Notes under the pieces: model-generated
The model's database searches: none
What the model saw: the letters and a program-made list of their open reading frames with translations, nothing else
Told to the model about the DNA's origin: nothing
Program-made: the position numbers and the translations under genes
Source: CAYOXM01 sp964407925
Lineage (GTDB): Bacteria > Patescibacteriota > Patescibacteriia > SG8-24
Direction: 5' to 3'
NCBI GenBank assembly: GCA_964407925.1
Contig: CAYOXM010000002.1
Location: 1-64,000 of the forward strand
DNA length: 64,000 bases
Shown: positions 49,814 to 57,570 of the stretch, one piece after another
How the letters are laid out: every line of letters starts with the position of its first letter
Position numbering within the stretch: position 1 is the stretch's first letter

Positions 49814-50392
49814 ATGGAAGGATTCCTCGCGCGGGCCGTGACCGCAGCCGTCGTGCTGGCGAGTTTCGGCCTCTATCACCTCGTGAACGGACGAAAGCCG
49901 CGGACGCGCGTGCTCATGACGCCGTTCGATGACGCCATCCCGTTCGTGCCCGCATTCAGCGTGCCGTATATGCTGTATTTTCCGTTCCTGTTCGGCACGG
50001 TGCTGTACGGCATTTTGGCGACCGCTGAGTGGCGCGCGGTCGCGATGGCGACGGTGCTCATTCAAGCCGCCGCGTCGCTTACGTACCTCCTTTTTCAAAC
50101 GCACGTGCCCCGGCCCATCGTCGAGGGGAAGGGACCGTTCGCGGCGCTGACGCGGTACGTCTATGCCAACGACCAGCCGTATAACTGCTTCCCGAGCCTG
50201 CACGTGGCGCACGCGGCCGGATGCCTGTACTGGTCGGCATCGTTTTTCCCCGCGTTCACGGCCGCCTTCGCCGCGCTGGCGGTCGCCATCATCCTTTCGA
50301 CGATGTTCATCAAGCAGCACGCCGTCGCCGACGTCGCCGGAGGACTCGTCCTCGTCGCGGCCGCGTTCAGCGTCGTTTCGGTCGTCGCGTGA
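49814..50392 (+). CDS. PAP2-family membrane phosphatase
   Basis: A 192-residue protein with about six helices. The PAP2 motifs are partly present: CFPSLHVAHAAG (PSxH motif with the first catalytic His) and STMFIKQHAVADVAGG (the SRxxxxxHxxxD motif in altered form with His and Asp kept). FQTHVPRPIVEGKG fits the KxxxxxxRP region only loosely. It resembles the inositol phosphorylceramide synthase-like branch of PAP2. It probably dephosphorylates a lipid phosphate or transfers a head group. It has a leaderless-type start. Confidence 0.85.
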   Translation: MEGFLARAVTAAVVLASFGLYHLVNGRKPRTRVLMTPFDDAIPFVPAFSVPYMLYFPFLFGTVLYGILATAEWRAVAMATVLIQAAASLTYLLFQTHVPRPIVEGKGPFAALTRYVYANDQPYNCFPSLHVAHAAGCLYWSASFFPAFTAAFAALAVAIILSTMFIKQHAVADVAGGLVLVAAAFSVVSVVA

Positions 50393-50430
50393 GAACCCTT
50401 CGCGGCAGACGTATTCGCGCAGCGCGAAAA

Positions 50431-50455
50431 TAAAACGCCGCCGTCTCCGGCGGCG
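50431..50455 (-). terminator. Terminator
   Basis: CGCCGCCG-GAGA-CGGCGGCG then TTTTATTTT on the minus strand, ending the lysyl oxidase operon. Confidence 0.88.
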
Positions 50456-50477
50456 CCCGATGTTTTTTCGAACGAGA

Positions 50478-51161
50478 TCAATCGGCCATCGTCCCGTGGA
50501 TGAGCACCGTCCCGACGACCTTCCCTTGGGGATTCTTGAGCGGCGATGCCCAAAGTTTGACGTCGATGACCGCGCCGTCCTTCCGTTTCCGTCGCGCCTT
50601 CGCGCCTTCGAGGATGCGCCCCTCGGCGATATGGCGCCGCATGCGCGTGAACTCGTCCTTGTCGGTATCCGTTATCGTGGGAAGGATTTTTCCGACGGCC
50701 TCTTCGGCGGACCAGCCGAACAGGCGGACCGACGCGGGATTCCATTCCGTGACGTTGCCTTGCAGGTCGAGCGCGGCGATGGACGCCGGCGCCCCCTGCA
50801 CGATGTCCATCATGCGTTTCGCGCGGCTTTCGCTGTCCTGCAGGCTGAGCGTCTTTTTCACGACGACCTGTTCCAGCTTGTCCGAATACTCCCGAATCTC
50901 CGCCTCGTGCCGCTCCTGCATCTTCGTCATCATCCGGAACAGGATGGCGAGCATCGTCTGCGAGAGGACGATGGCCACGATCGTGATGAGCCAGGCCGGC
51001 CTGTCGAATTTCACCCCCGCCGGCAGCTTCGCGTCGACGAACTGCAGCAGTCCGGCGGTCGCGGCGATGCCGGTGCCGGCGATGAACACGCAGCCGGCGA
51101 TGAATTTGTCGCGTAACGCCTTGATGTCGTTTGAGGTCGGCATAGGTTTTTCGTGATTCAT
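50478..51161 (-). CDS. Membrane PAS-domain protein
   Basis: A 227-residue protein. Two membrane helices lie at about 22-40 and 54-74, then a cytosolic coiled coil (ERHEAEIREYSDKLEQVVVK) and a PAS domain (IVQGAPASIAALDLQGNVTEW, GWSAEEAVGKILP, then RRKRKDGAVIDVKLWASPL and QGKVVGTVLIHGTM). No kinase, cyclase or HTH output domain follows, so signals must pass to another protein. ATG 51161 overlaps the lysyl oxidase stop (ATGA); ATG 51143 is an alternative. Confidence 0.82.
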   Translation of the reverse strand: MNHEKPMPTSNDIKALRDKFIAGCVFIAGTGIAATAGLLQFVDAKLPAGVKFDRPAWLITIVAIVLSQTMLAILFRMMTKMQERHEAEIREYSDKLEQVVVKKTLSLQDSESRAKRMMDIVQGAPASIAALDLQGNVTEWNPASVRLFGWSAEEAVGKILPTITDTDKDEFTRMRRHIAEGRILEGAKARRKRKDGAVIDVKLWASPLKNPQGKVVGTVLIHGTMAD

Positions 51162-52909
51162 CGTCCCCACGATGCGTAGGGAGCGGTCATGAGCAAGGAA
51201 GATCCGGAATCGGGGCAGCGGAACGATACGGCACCGGTATCCGACGTGGCCAAGGCGTCGGCCCAGAAGCACGGCGTCGTTCCCGCGCAGGCGCGAACGA
51301 GCGCTGCGGGTGCCGTGGCACGGACGGTCTCGCCGGGGGTGCAGGGGACGGCCGCGGGGCGCATGCGCCAACCGCAGTCGCGGAGCGGCCCGTACTCCAG
51401 AGTATCGCATTCCGCCGTAACCGCGCCACCCGTCCTGGGGATGCTCACGGTGACGCTCGCCCTGTCGTTCGTATAAAACTCCGGATTCTCCCTGCAGGCC
51501 TGCTTGAGCGCGGGCTTGCCCGAAGGCCCGAGTACGGGGTTTCCGGCGGCATCCAGGGCGGGAACGTACTTGCCCGGGACGGCCTCACCCTCGCACAGGA
51601 GCCGCAGCGGATTCACTTGCATGGCAAGGGAGAATTCCTGTGACTCGCCCTCGATCGCCAAGTCGGTAATGTCGATCCATTGGCAGTCGAGACCGATGAA
51701 ATACTCGTCCTCCCAGCCCGCGCTGATGCCTTGGTTTTCGCAGGAGGCGAAGGGCGTGGTGAACGCCACGTCGGCGGCGTTCGCGGCGCGGCCGGTGCTT
51801 TCGACGCAGAACGACTGCTTCGCGCCCGGGAGTACGGGTTTTCCGTCCTTCTCGAGTGAAAATTCGCCGTAACCGTTAAAGTGATAGTGGCCGTGGCACT
51901 GCGACCAGGCGAATTGGTTCGTCTTTTCGATGAGCGCGTTCACGTCGCCGAAAGCCAGGTCACGATCGCCGAGGTTGGGGGTGACGGCGCGGAATCGCAG
52001 CAGCCGCCGCATTCCGGGCCCTCCCACGCAGCCCTCCGCCACGGCACAGGAGTCGGGCGTGAAATGCTTATAGATGATGTCATAATCCTTGAGCGCTGCC
52101 GCATCGACGCTGATATCCGCACCGCCGACGGAGCGGGGGTGCGCGGCGGCGAGCTTTTCCGCGACGGCGGGGTCGTACGCGATCCGCTCCATCCGCACGT
52201 AGAGCGCCCCCACGCCGTTCTCCCGCGCCAAAACGTCGAGGCACGGCTCAAGAGGAAGGCCCCCGGGGTGTTCGCAAACGGGGACGCCGGGCGCGCATTT
52301 TGGATCGAAGTAATTTCCGTAATTGCGGTCATCCACGAGTCCGAGCGGTATCTCGTCCTGATTAGCGCAGGCGTATCCAAGCCGCTGGAAGAGATTCCGC
52401 GGGTCGGACGGCACGATGAACGTTTCGACGTGGACGCCGCCCACTTCGGCGAGCGCCTCGGCGGACTGCGCGAGCGAGTCCGCGGGGGCGACGACGTGTC
52501 CAGAAAGGACGTAGGGAATCGCGACGGTTGCCCGACGCTCGTCGTACGTCGGATCGCCGGCCGCGAGAGCGAGGTCGTCGAACGGGATCGGCATCGCCGG
52601 TTCGCGGAAAATGACCTGAAGATAGCTGGTCGACGCCTGTCGCCGGATCAACTTTTCCAGCGTCGCCGCCGAAACTGCGCTCGGCTTCATGAAAGCCTCA
52701 CGTACCGCGAGCCGACGTTCGCGGCCCTCCGGCAATTGCAGGACGATCCGGCCGCGAACCTCGACCGTCGCCATCGCCGGTTCCGCCGTCACCTTGCCGC
52801 CGGAAGTGCCAAAATTGAGCAGGACGAGCGCCTTCACCATCACGAGCAGCACGATGACGATGAGGAGGACGATGACGCCCGTCCCGCCGTGCGGATTCCT
52901 GTTTGCCAT
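51158..52909 (-). CDS. Lysyl oxidase-family copper amine oxidase, membrane-anchored
   Basis: A 583-residue protein with one N-terminal helix (residues 10-32) and a Cys-rich exported region. The lysyl oxidase core is clear. WSQCHGHYHFNGYGEF carries copper ligands His339, His341 and His343. GAKQSFCVES supplies Lys364, and GISAGWEDEYFIGLDCQWID supplies Tyr403, the pair that forms the lysine tyrosylquinone cofactor. Lysyl oxidase oxidises lysine side chains to aldehydes and cross-links proteins. The N-terminal 300 residues are not recognised. AAGGCG precedes ATG 52909. It is first in an operon with the PAS protein. Confidence 0.88.
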   Translation of the reverse strand: MANRNPHGGTGVIVLLIVIVLLVMVKALVLLNFGTSGGKVTAEPAMATVEVRGRIVLQLPEGRERRLAVREAFMKPSAVSAATLEKLIRRQASTSYLQVIFREPAMPIPFDDLALAAGDPTYDERRATVAIPYVLSGHVVAPADSLAQSAEALAEVGGVHVETFIVPSDPRNLFQRLGYACANQDEIPLGLVDDRNYGNYFDPKCAPGVPVCEHPGGLPLEPCLDVLARENGVGALYVRMERIAYDPAVAEKLAAAHPRSVGGADISVDAAALKDYDIIYKHFTPDSCAVAEGCVGGPGMRRLLRFRAVTPNLGDRDLAFGDVNALIEKTNQFAWSQCHGHYHFNGYGEFSLEKDGKPVLPGAKQSFCVESTGRAANAADVAFTTPFASCENQGISAGWEDEYFIGLDCQWIDITDLAIEGESQEFSLAMQVNPLRLLCEGEAVPGKYVPALDAAGNPVLGPSGKPALKQACRENPEFYTNDRASVTVSIPRTGGAVTAECDTLEYGPLRDCGWRMRPAAVPCTPGETVRATAPAALVRACAGTTPCFWADALATSDTGAVSFRCPDSGSSLLMTAPYASWGR

Positions 52910-52961
52910 ACGCCTTCAGTGAATCAGATTGCGCCGTCTTTGGACAGCAATAGGCCGCGGA

Positions 52962-52990
52962 TTGACGCAGCGGAAAAATCGTGCGTACGA
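52962..52990 (+). promoter_or_regulatory. Promoter
   Basis: TTGACG (52962-52967), 17 bp, TACGAT (52985-52990), upstream of the gene at 53035. Confidence 0.8.
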
Positions 52991-53034
52991 TGTGGCATCG
53001 GCGAACCGCCGCTCGCTGAACAAAGGAGTTGTTC

Positions 53035-53286
53035 ATGGCACTATCCGACGACGACCGGAGACGTCTCGCTGCGGGACTCGGCACGCTTTCCGACGAGGCG
53101 CTCGGAGAGGTGAAGCGGGAACTCGACACGCTGCATGACGAACTGGCTGATGCCAATTCGCAGTTCCCCGAAACCAAGAAGTTCCTGGCCGCACGGGGGC
53201 TGACGCATGTGAAACAGCTTGACCGACAGGGCAGGGAAGACCTGAAAGCCCACCTGATGGCGGTCTTGCGCAGCATAACGAATTGA
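53035..53286 (+). CDS. Small helical protein with strong ribosome binding site
   Basis: An 83-residue soluble helical protein: DDDRRRLAAGLGTLSDEAL, EVKRELDTLHDELADANSQF and THVKQLDRQGREDLKAHLM. It looks like a three-helix bundle, with no metal site or known motif. AAAGGAG lies 6 bases before ATG 53035, and the gene has its own consensus promoter and terminator, so high expression is likely. A TTG at 53029 is in frame but inferior. Function unknown. Confidence 0.72.
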   Translation: MALSDDDRRRLAAGLGTLSDEALGEVKRELDTLHDELADANSQFPETKKFLAARGLTHVKQLDRQGREDLKAHLMAVLRSITN

Positions 53287-53311
53287 AACTCGGCGTTCGG
53301 CCGAGTTTTTC
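53287..53311 (+). terminator. Terminator
   Basis: AACTCGGC-GTTC-GGCCGAGTT with a T-run. Confidence 0.88.
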
Positions 53312-53338
53312 ATTAGGTCATTTTCCGCTCGTGGGCCG

Positions 53339-53367
53339 TTGACAGTTTTCTTGAAATATGCTAAGGT
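53339..53367 (+). promoter_or_regulatory. Promoter of lysozyme-like gene
   Basis: TTGACA (53339-53344), 17 bp, TAAGGT (53362-53367). The predicted leader is about 50 bases to ATG 53424. Confidence 0.75.
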
Positions 53368-53423
53368 CGACCGTCAATCGCTCACGCGGTTGCTTTTGTT
53401 TCTAGGCTCGCATTAGCCAAATT

Positions 53424-54011
53424 ATGACAAGGACTTCCCACCTGCGCCATCCGGTGCTCAATCGAGGTCTTTTGCTCATTCTCGGAGCGTTCTTCGTAAT
53501 CGGAGCCGAAAAACCGTCTTATGCCGTGGCGGCCGACGTTCCTGCCGCGCCCGTCTCAACCCTTTCGAGGTTGACCGTTAACACCCAAGAGGTACTCCCT
53601 GCAGAACCGGCCGGACCTGAACAACCTCCGTCGATGCAGGAAGTCCTGCTCGGTCTCTGCGAGAAGCGAGGATACGGGGAGGAATGCGCCAAAACCCTGC
53701 TCGGCATGGTGTGGAAGGAATCGCTCAACGACGGCAAGGCGATCGGCGACGGCGGACGCGCGCGCGGTTGGTTCCAAATCCACTACCGCCTCCATAAGAT
53801 TTCGATTGCTTGCGCGGAGGACCTCGTCTGTTCCGCGCAATGGACGCTCGACTACCTGGAACGCAACGGTTACCGCAAATGGCCGAATTACGCCGTCCAG
53901 TGCCATAACGGCTGCGGCTTCAAGAACGGCTATGCCGCGTCCGTGCGCCGACACGGCGAACGGCTCTGGAAGAACGGCCAGCCCTACGAAATGGCGCTCG
54001 CGAAAAACTGA
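53424..54011 (+). CDS. Secreted lysozyme-like protein
   Basis: A 195-residue protein with an N-terminal signal (about 13-36), a Pro/Ala spacer and a lysozyme-fold domain (about 70-190). Candidate catalytic Glu99 lies in LGMVWKESLNDG, with RARGWFQIHYRLHKI matching the SLT GxxQI region. Four cysteines (LCEKRGYGEECAK, IACAEDLVC) and VQCHNGCGF suggest disulfides outside the cell. It probably cuts peptidoglycan. It stands alone between promoter and terminator. Confidence 0.8.
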   Translation: MTRTSHLRHPVLNRGLLLILGAFFVIGAEKPSYAVAADVPAAPVSTLSRLTVNTQEVLPAEPAGPEQPPSMQEVLLGLCEKRGYGEECAKTLLGMVWKESLNDGKAIGDGGRARGWFQIHYRLHKISIACAEDLVCSAQWTLDYLERNGYRKWPNYAVQCHNGCGFKNGYAASVRRHGERLWKNGQPYEMALAKN

Positions 54012-54021
54012 GTAAGTTCCG

Positions 54022-54050
54022 AAAAACGCGCCGGTCGACCGGCGCGTTTT
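54022..54050 (+). terminator. Terminator
   Basis: AAAACGCGCCGG-TCGA-CCGGCGCGTTTT, a perfect palindrome. Confidence 0.9.
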
Positions 54051-54058
54051 CGTAACGC

Positions 54059-54087
54059 TTGGCCGTCCGCGTGATCGCTGCTAAGGT
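54059..54087 (+). promoter_or_regulatory. Promoter of DHODH-like gene
   Basis: TTGGCC (54059-54064), 17 bp, TAAGGT (54082-54087) in a TGC context, with a GGAAAGGCGG region before ATG 54118. Confidence 0.6.
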
Positions 54088-54117
54088 GCGGCCGGCTCTT
54101 TTGGAAAGGCGGCTGCC

Positions 54118-55068
54118 ATGCGACTCCGCGGCATCGATTTCGGATCCGTACTCGACGCCTCGGGCGTCAGGGGATTCTTCGGGGAAGGCTATCCCTATCA
54201 CCGGCTGCTGCGACCGTTCGGCCTCGATTTCGCGGGTTCGACGTTCGTCGCGAAGACAACGACGCTCTTCGCCCGCGCCGGAAACATGCCGCTGAAACGC
54301 GACCTGACACCGCAGGAACGGCTGCCGCGCTGCGTCGTCGTGAAGCCATGGAGCGGCGTGACGCTGAATGCCGTCGGGCTCTCCGGCCCGGGCGCGGCGG
54401 CGCTCCTCGAGACGGGACGCTGGCAACGTCGGGAAGAACCGTTCTTCCTCTCGTTCATGTCGATCGCCGCGACGGCGACGGAGCGGCTCGAGGAACTTTC
54501 GACGTTCATCCGCCTCCTGCGCGGGCGACTGCCGGAATTCCGGACGCCGATCGGACTGCAGATGAACTTCTCCTGCCCGAACGTCGGCCTGCATCCGGAA
54601 GATGCCGAACGGGAAGCGCTCGACGCGCTCGACGAAGCTGCGACGCTGGATATCCCCCTCATGCCAAAGTTCAGCGTCGCGACTCCCGTGGACGTCGCCG
54701 CTGCGGTGAGTCGCCACCCCGCCTGTGACGCGCTCTGCGTGTCGAACACCGTGCCGTGGGGACTGTTCCCCGGCCGCATCGACTGGAAAGGGCTGTTCGG
54801 CAGCGACGTCTCGCCGCTCGCGCGCTTCGGCGGCGGGGGACTGTCCGGATGGCCGCTCCTGCCCATCGTGCGCGACTGGCTCCGCAGCGCCCGCTGCCGC
54901 GGCATCGCCGTGCCCGTCAACGCGGGCGGCGGCATCTTGTCGCCGCGAGATGCCGCGCTCCTCCTCGACGAAGGCGCGGCGTCGGTCTTCATCGGGTCAG
55001 TCAGCATGCTTCGCCCTTGGCGCGTCGCCGGCATCATCCGCGCGGCGAAACGTCGTCCCCCGCGGTGA
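54118..55068 (+). CDS. Dihydroorotate dehydrogenase-like flavoprotein
   Basis: A 316-residue TIM-barrel FMN protein. GLQMNFSCPNVGLHPED is the orotate-binding Asn-Ser-x-Pro-Asn block, LMPKFSVATPVDVAAAV holds the catalytic-side Lys, SNTVPWG is another substrate-side block, and GGGLSGWPLLPIVRDW with VPVNAGGGILSPRDAALLL form the phosphate sites. Class 1 enzymes use Cys and class 2 Ser as base; I cannot fix that residue, and no other pyrimidine gene is near. It may therefore act on a related substrate. The terminator stem overlaps its last codons. Confidence 0.82.
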   Translation: MRLRGIDFGSVLDASGVRGFFGEGYPYHRLLRPFGLDFAGSTFVAKTTTLFARAGNMPLKRDLTPQERLPRCVVVKPWSGVTLNAVGLSGPGAAALLETGRWQRREEPFFLSFMSIAATATERLEELSTFIRLLRGRLPEFRTPIGLQMNFSCPNVGLHPEDAEREALDALDEAATLDIPLMPKFSVATPVDVAAAVSRHPACDALCVSNTVPWGLFPGRIDWKGLFGSDVSPLARFGGGGLSGWPLLPIVRDWLRSARCRGIAVPVNAGGGILSPRDAALLLDEGAASVFIGSVSMLRPWRVAGIIRAAKRRPPR

Positions 55069-55085
55069 GCGGGGGATTTTTTTTG
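55056..55085 (+). terminator. Terminator overlapping a stop codon
   Basis: TCCCCCGC-GGTGA-GCGGGGGA plus an eight-T run. The 5' arm lies in the last codons of the DHODH-like gene and its TGA is in the loop. Confidence 0.9.
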
Positions 55086-55120
55086 CCGCGTCACTGACGC
55101 AGAGGCTTCGGGGCCTGCCT

Positions 55121-55149
55121 TTGCGCGTCCGCCGCCGCCGATGTACGAT
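55121..55149 (+). promoter_or_regulatory. Promoter
   Basis: TTGCGC (55121-55126), 17 bp, TACGAT (55144-55149). The leader to ATG 55169 is about 13 bases. Confidence 0.65.
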
Positions 55150-55168
55150 GGAGACGTAAACCGAGCCT

Positions 55169-55504
55169 ATGCCGTACGTCGCGCCTCAAGACCGCAAGGA
55201 ACTCGACGAAGCCATCGACGCGCTGGCTGACCGCGTCGTTGAGCGCGCAAAAGCGGACGGTCACGACGCCGCCTTCGCCGGCCTGCTGAATTACAGCGTC
55301 ACGCGTCTGGCGCTTGGCGTGGTACGGCGACGGTTCGGCGCGATGCGCTATTGGATCATCGCGGCGGTAACGGGAGCGCTCGCAAACGCCTCCGACGAGT
55401 TCTACCGTCGCGTGGGCGTACCGTACGAGGAGCGGCAGATCGCGAAGAACGGGGACGTGGACCTCTATCACGACTACGTCGAGGAAATAAACGGGAAAGA
55501 CTGA
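55169..55504 (+). CDS. DUF6899-like protein
   Basis: A 111-residue soluble protein. MPYVAPQDRKELDEAIDAL opens it, then LLNYSVTRLALGVV, RYWIIAAVTGALANASDEFY and PYEERQIAKNGDVDLYHDYV, an arrangement I recall as DUF6899 in bacteria and phages. Function unknown. It is followed 4 bases later by the holin-like membrane protein gene. Confidence 0.8.
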   Translation: MPYVAPQDRKELDEAIDALADRVVERAKADGHDAAFAGLLNYSVTRLALGVVRRRFGAMRYWIIAAVTGALANASDEFYRRVGVPYEERQIAKNGDVDLYHDYVEEINGKD

Positions 55505-55508
55505 CCTT

Positions 55509-55850
55509 ATGGCGAGGGCGATATTCAAACTCCTGGCGGCGACCGCCGCGGTGTTCGTCGCCGCGTACGTCCTGCCCGGCGTCGAGGTACGCGACGTTTT
55601 GACCGCCGCGATCGTCGCGGTAGTGCTGGGCGTCGCGAACGCGGTCGTGCGACCGATTCTCGTCGTGCTCACGCTTCCCGCCACGATACTCACTCTCGGC
55701 CTGTTCCTGTTCGTCATCAACTCGGTCATCGTGCTCACCGTCGACGCGCTCGTGCCGGGATTCAGCGTGGCGGGCTTCTGGTGGGCCCTGCTGTTCAGCA
55801 TCGCGGTGTCCCTGGTCAATTCGTTCCTCAACTGCCTCGGGGAAGAATAA
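55509..55850 (+). CDS. Phage holin family 4/DUF360-like membrane protein
   Basis: A 113-residue protein with four hydrophobic helices, matching PF04020 (YvlD-like; named after a mycobacteriophage holin). AAYVLPGVEVRDVLTAAIVA, then VRPILVVLTLPATILTLGLF and NSVIVLTVDALVPGF are the usual blocks. In bacteria its function is unproven, and a lysis role is not implied. It is the second gene of a two-gene unit. Confidence 0.9.
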   Translation: MARAIFKLLAATAAVFVAAYVLPGVEVRDVLTAAIVAVVLGVANAVVRPILVVLTLPATILTLGLFLFVINSVIVLTVDALVPGFSVAGFWWALLFSIAVSLVNSFLNCLGEE

Positions 55851-55864
55851 GGTGAGACGCGGCA

Positions 55865-55889
55865 TGACCGCCCGAACGGGCGGTTTTTT
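55865..55889 (+). terminator. Terminator
   Basis: ACCGCCCG-AA-CGGGCGGT plus a six-T run. Confidence 0.9.
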
Positions 55890-55931
55890 CGTCGCGTTAC
55901 GTTTCTCCGTCTGCGCCGTAGAAGAATGTGG

Positions 55932-55937
55932 TACACT
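55932..55937 (+). promoter_or_regulatory. Extended -10 box of DUF4349 gene
   Basis: TGG-TACACT with a leader of about 47 bases before ATG 55991. Confidence 0.5.
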
Positions 55938-55990
55938 TTTTTAGGACACTCAGGCGCGCGTCACACGCTCGCGCCGTAACCTCCGCAACC

Positions 55991-56938
55991 ATGCTTAACC
56001 GGAAACCGCTCGTCATAGGCGTTGTCGCCGTCGTCGGCCTCGCCGTGCTCCTCGCCACGGCGTCGCTCCTGCGCGATTCCCGTCCCGCCGTCACGTCCGG
56101 CTCGGCGGCGCTCGGCATCGCGCCGCAAGTCGCCCCGCGGATGCTTTCCAAAACCTCCGGCATCGCGGAAATGGCGTATGACGCGTCGGAGAACGGCAGC
56201 GCGCCGTCGATGGGCATGCCCGTCCCCATGCCGCCGACCGCCGGCGAAACCGCCGCCGAAGTCGATCAGAAAATCATCAAAAACGGCTCCATCAGGATGA
56301 CCGTGGACGACGTGTCCGCGGCGTCGGACCGCATTTCGGCGATCGCGACGGCCAAGGGAGGCTTCGTCCAAGGCTCATCCTCTTCGGAAAGGACGGACGG
56401 CACGCGCGAGGGTTACGTCACCATCAGGGTTCCCTCGAAGGACTTCGAGGCGACGATGACGGAAGTGAAAGCGCTTGCGAAACTCGTCCGCAACGATTCC
56501 ACGAACAGCCAGGACGTGACCGAGCAGTTCACCGACCTCGCGGCGCAGCTGCGCAACGCCAAGAAGCAGGAGGAGACGTACCTCGCCGTGCTCGCGAAGG
56601 CTTCGACGGTCGAGGACATCCTCAAGGTGCAAGAGCGCCTCGGCTACGTTCGGGGCACCATCGAATCGCTCGAGGGACGGATGAAGTACCTCGAGAACGT
56701 CACGTCATATTCGACCGTCAGCGTCACGCTCGAGGAAGAACCGGCGGTCCGCCTGCCCACGAAGGAGTTCCGTCCGGCCGCAGCGGTGAAGGCCGCCGTG
56801 CAGGCGCTCGTCGCCGCGTTCCAAAAAACCGTCGAGGCGCTCATCTGGATTGTCATCGTCGGCGGCGGCATCGCCGCGCCCGTCGCGCTCCTCGCGTTCG
56901 CCGTCCGCGCCGTCGCGCGCCGCGCTAAAAAAGAGTGA
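55991..56938 (+). CDS. DUF4349 membrane protein
   Basis: A 315-residue protein. One N-terminal helix (about 8-26) and one C-terminal helix (about 285-310) flank an exported domain. It has KNGSIRMTVDDVSAASDRIS, GYVTIRVPSKDFEATMTEVK, a central coiled coil (EQFTDLAAQLRNAKKQEETY and LKVQERLGYVRGTIESLEGR) and SYSTVSVTLEEE, all typical of DUF4349. It is thought to be an envelope protein of unknown function. Preceding the sigma factor unit by 31 bases, it may belong to the same regulon. Confidence 0.92.
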   Translation: MLNRKPLVIGVVAVVGLAVLLATASLLRDSRPAVTSGSAALGIAPQVAPRMLSKTSGIAEMAYDASENGSAPSMGMPVPMPPTAGETAAEVDQKIIKNGSIRMTVDDVSAASDRISAIATAKGGFVQGSSSSERTDGTREGYVTIRVPSKDFEATMTEVKALAKLVRNDSTNSQDVTEQFTDLAAQLRNAKKQEETYLAVLAKASTVEDILKVQERLGYVRGTIESLEGRMKYLENVTSYSTVSVTLEEEPAVRLPTKEFRPAAAVKAAVQALVAAFQKTVEALIWIVIVGGGIAAPVALLAFAVRAVARRAKKE

Positions 56939-56969
56939 GTGTTACCTCGAGCCGGATGCCGCGTAGTGC

Positions 56970-57566
56970 ATGACGGAGGACGACGCGATTCCCATGACCG
57001 AAAAAGACGACGGACAACTCGTCGAGGCCGCGCTCGCGGGGGATGCCGGGGCGTTTGGCGCGCTGTATGACCGGTACGTCAGGAAGATCCACGAGTACCT
57101 GTTCTACCGCTGCCACCACCGCGAAACGGCCGAAGATCTCACCAGCCTGACGTTTACGAAGGCGCTCGAGCGCCTTGCGAGCTTTGACGCGGGAAAGGGG
57201 ACGTTCTCCGCATGGGTGTACCGCATCGCGCGCAACGCGCTCATCGACCACTTCCGCGCGCAGAAGCCCGGAACGGACATCGAGGACGTCTGGGACCTCC
57301 TGCGCGACGGCACCGACGTGGCACGCGACGCCGAAACCGCGGAGCGCCTGCGGCAGGTGGAGGCGCACCTCGCGGCGCTGCCGTCGGCGCAGCGCGAACT
57401 CGTCATCATGCGCGTCTGGGACGGACTGTCGTACGCGGAAATCGCGGAAGCGACCGGTAAGTCCGAAGCGGCATGCAAGATGGCCTTCTCGCGGACGATT
57501 GCCGCGCTCCGCAAGGCGCTCCCGCTCGCCGCGATCCTCCTCTTGCTCGCGAAACCGTTACCGTAA
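56970..57566 (+). CDS. ECF-like sigma-70 family RNA polymerase sigma factor
   Basis: A protein of about 198 residues. Region 2 is AFGALYDRYVRKIHEYLFYR, then ETAEDLTSLTFTKALERL and FSAWVYRIARNALIDHFR. Region 4 is LPSAQRELVIMRVWDGLSY followed by AEIAEATGKSEAACKMAFSR (helix-turn-helix for the -35). The C-terminus ends in a hydrophobic helix (PLAAILLLLAKPLP). It directs RNA polymerase to a set of promoters. ATG 56994 is an alternative start. The downstream gene, 4 bases away, is probably its membrane partner. Confidence 0.92.
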   Translation: MTEDDAIPMTEKDDGQLVEAALAGDAGAFGALYDRYVRKIHEYLFYRCHHRETAEDLTSLTFTKALERLASFDAGKGTFSAWVYRIARNALIDHFRAQKPGTDIEDVWDLLRDGTDVARDAETAERLRQVEAHLAALPSAQRELVIMRVWDGLSYAEIAEATGKSEAACKMAFSRTIAALRKALPLAAILLLLAKPLP

Positions 57567-57570
57567 CCGT

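Noticed and set aside
55509..55850. Prophage remnant based on the holin-family name
   Set aside because: The family is widespread in bacterial chromosomes, and no phage genes or attachment sites surround it.
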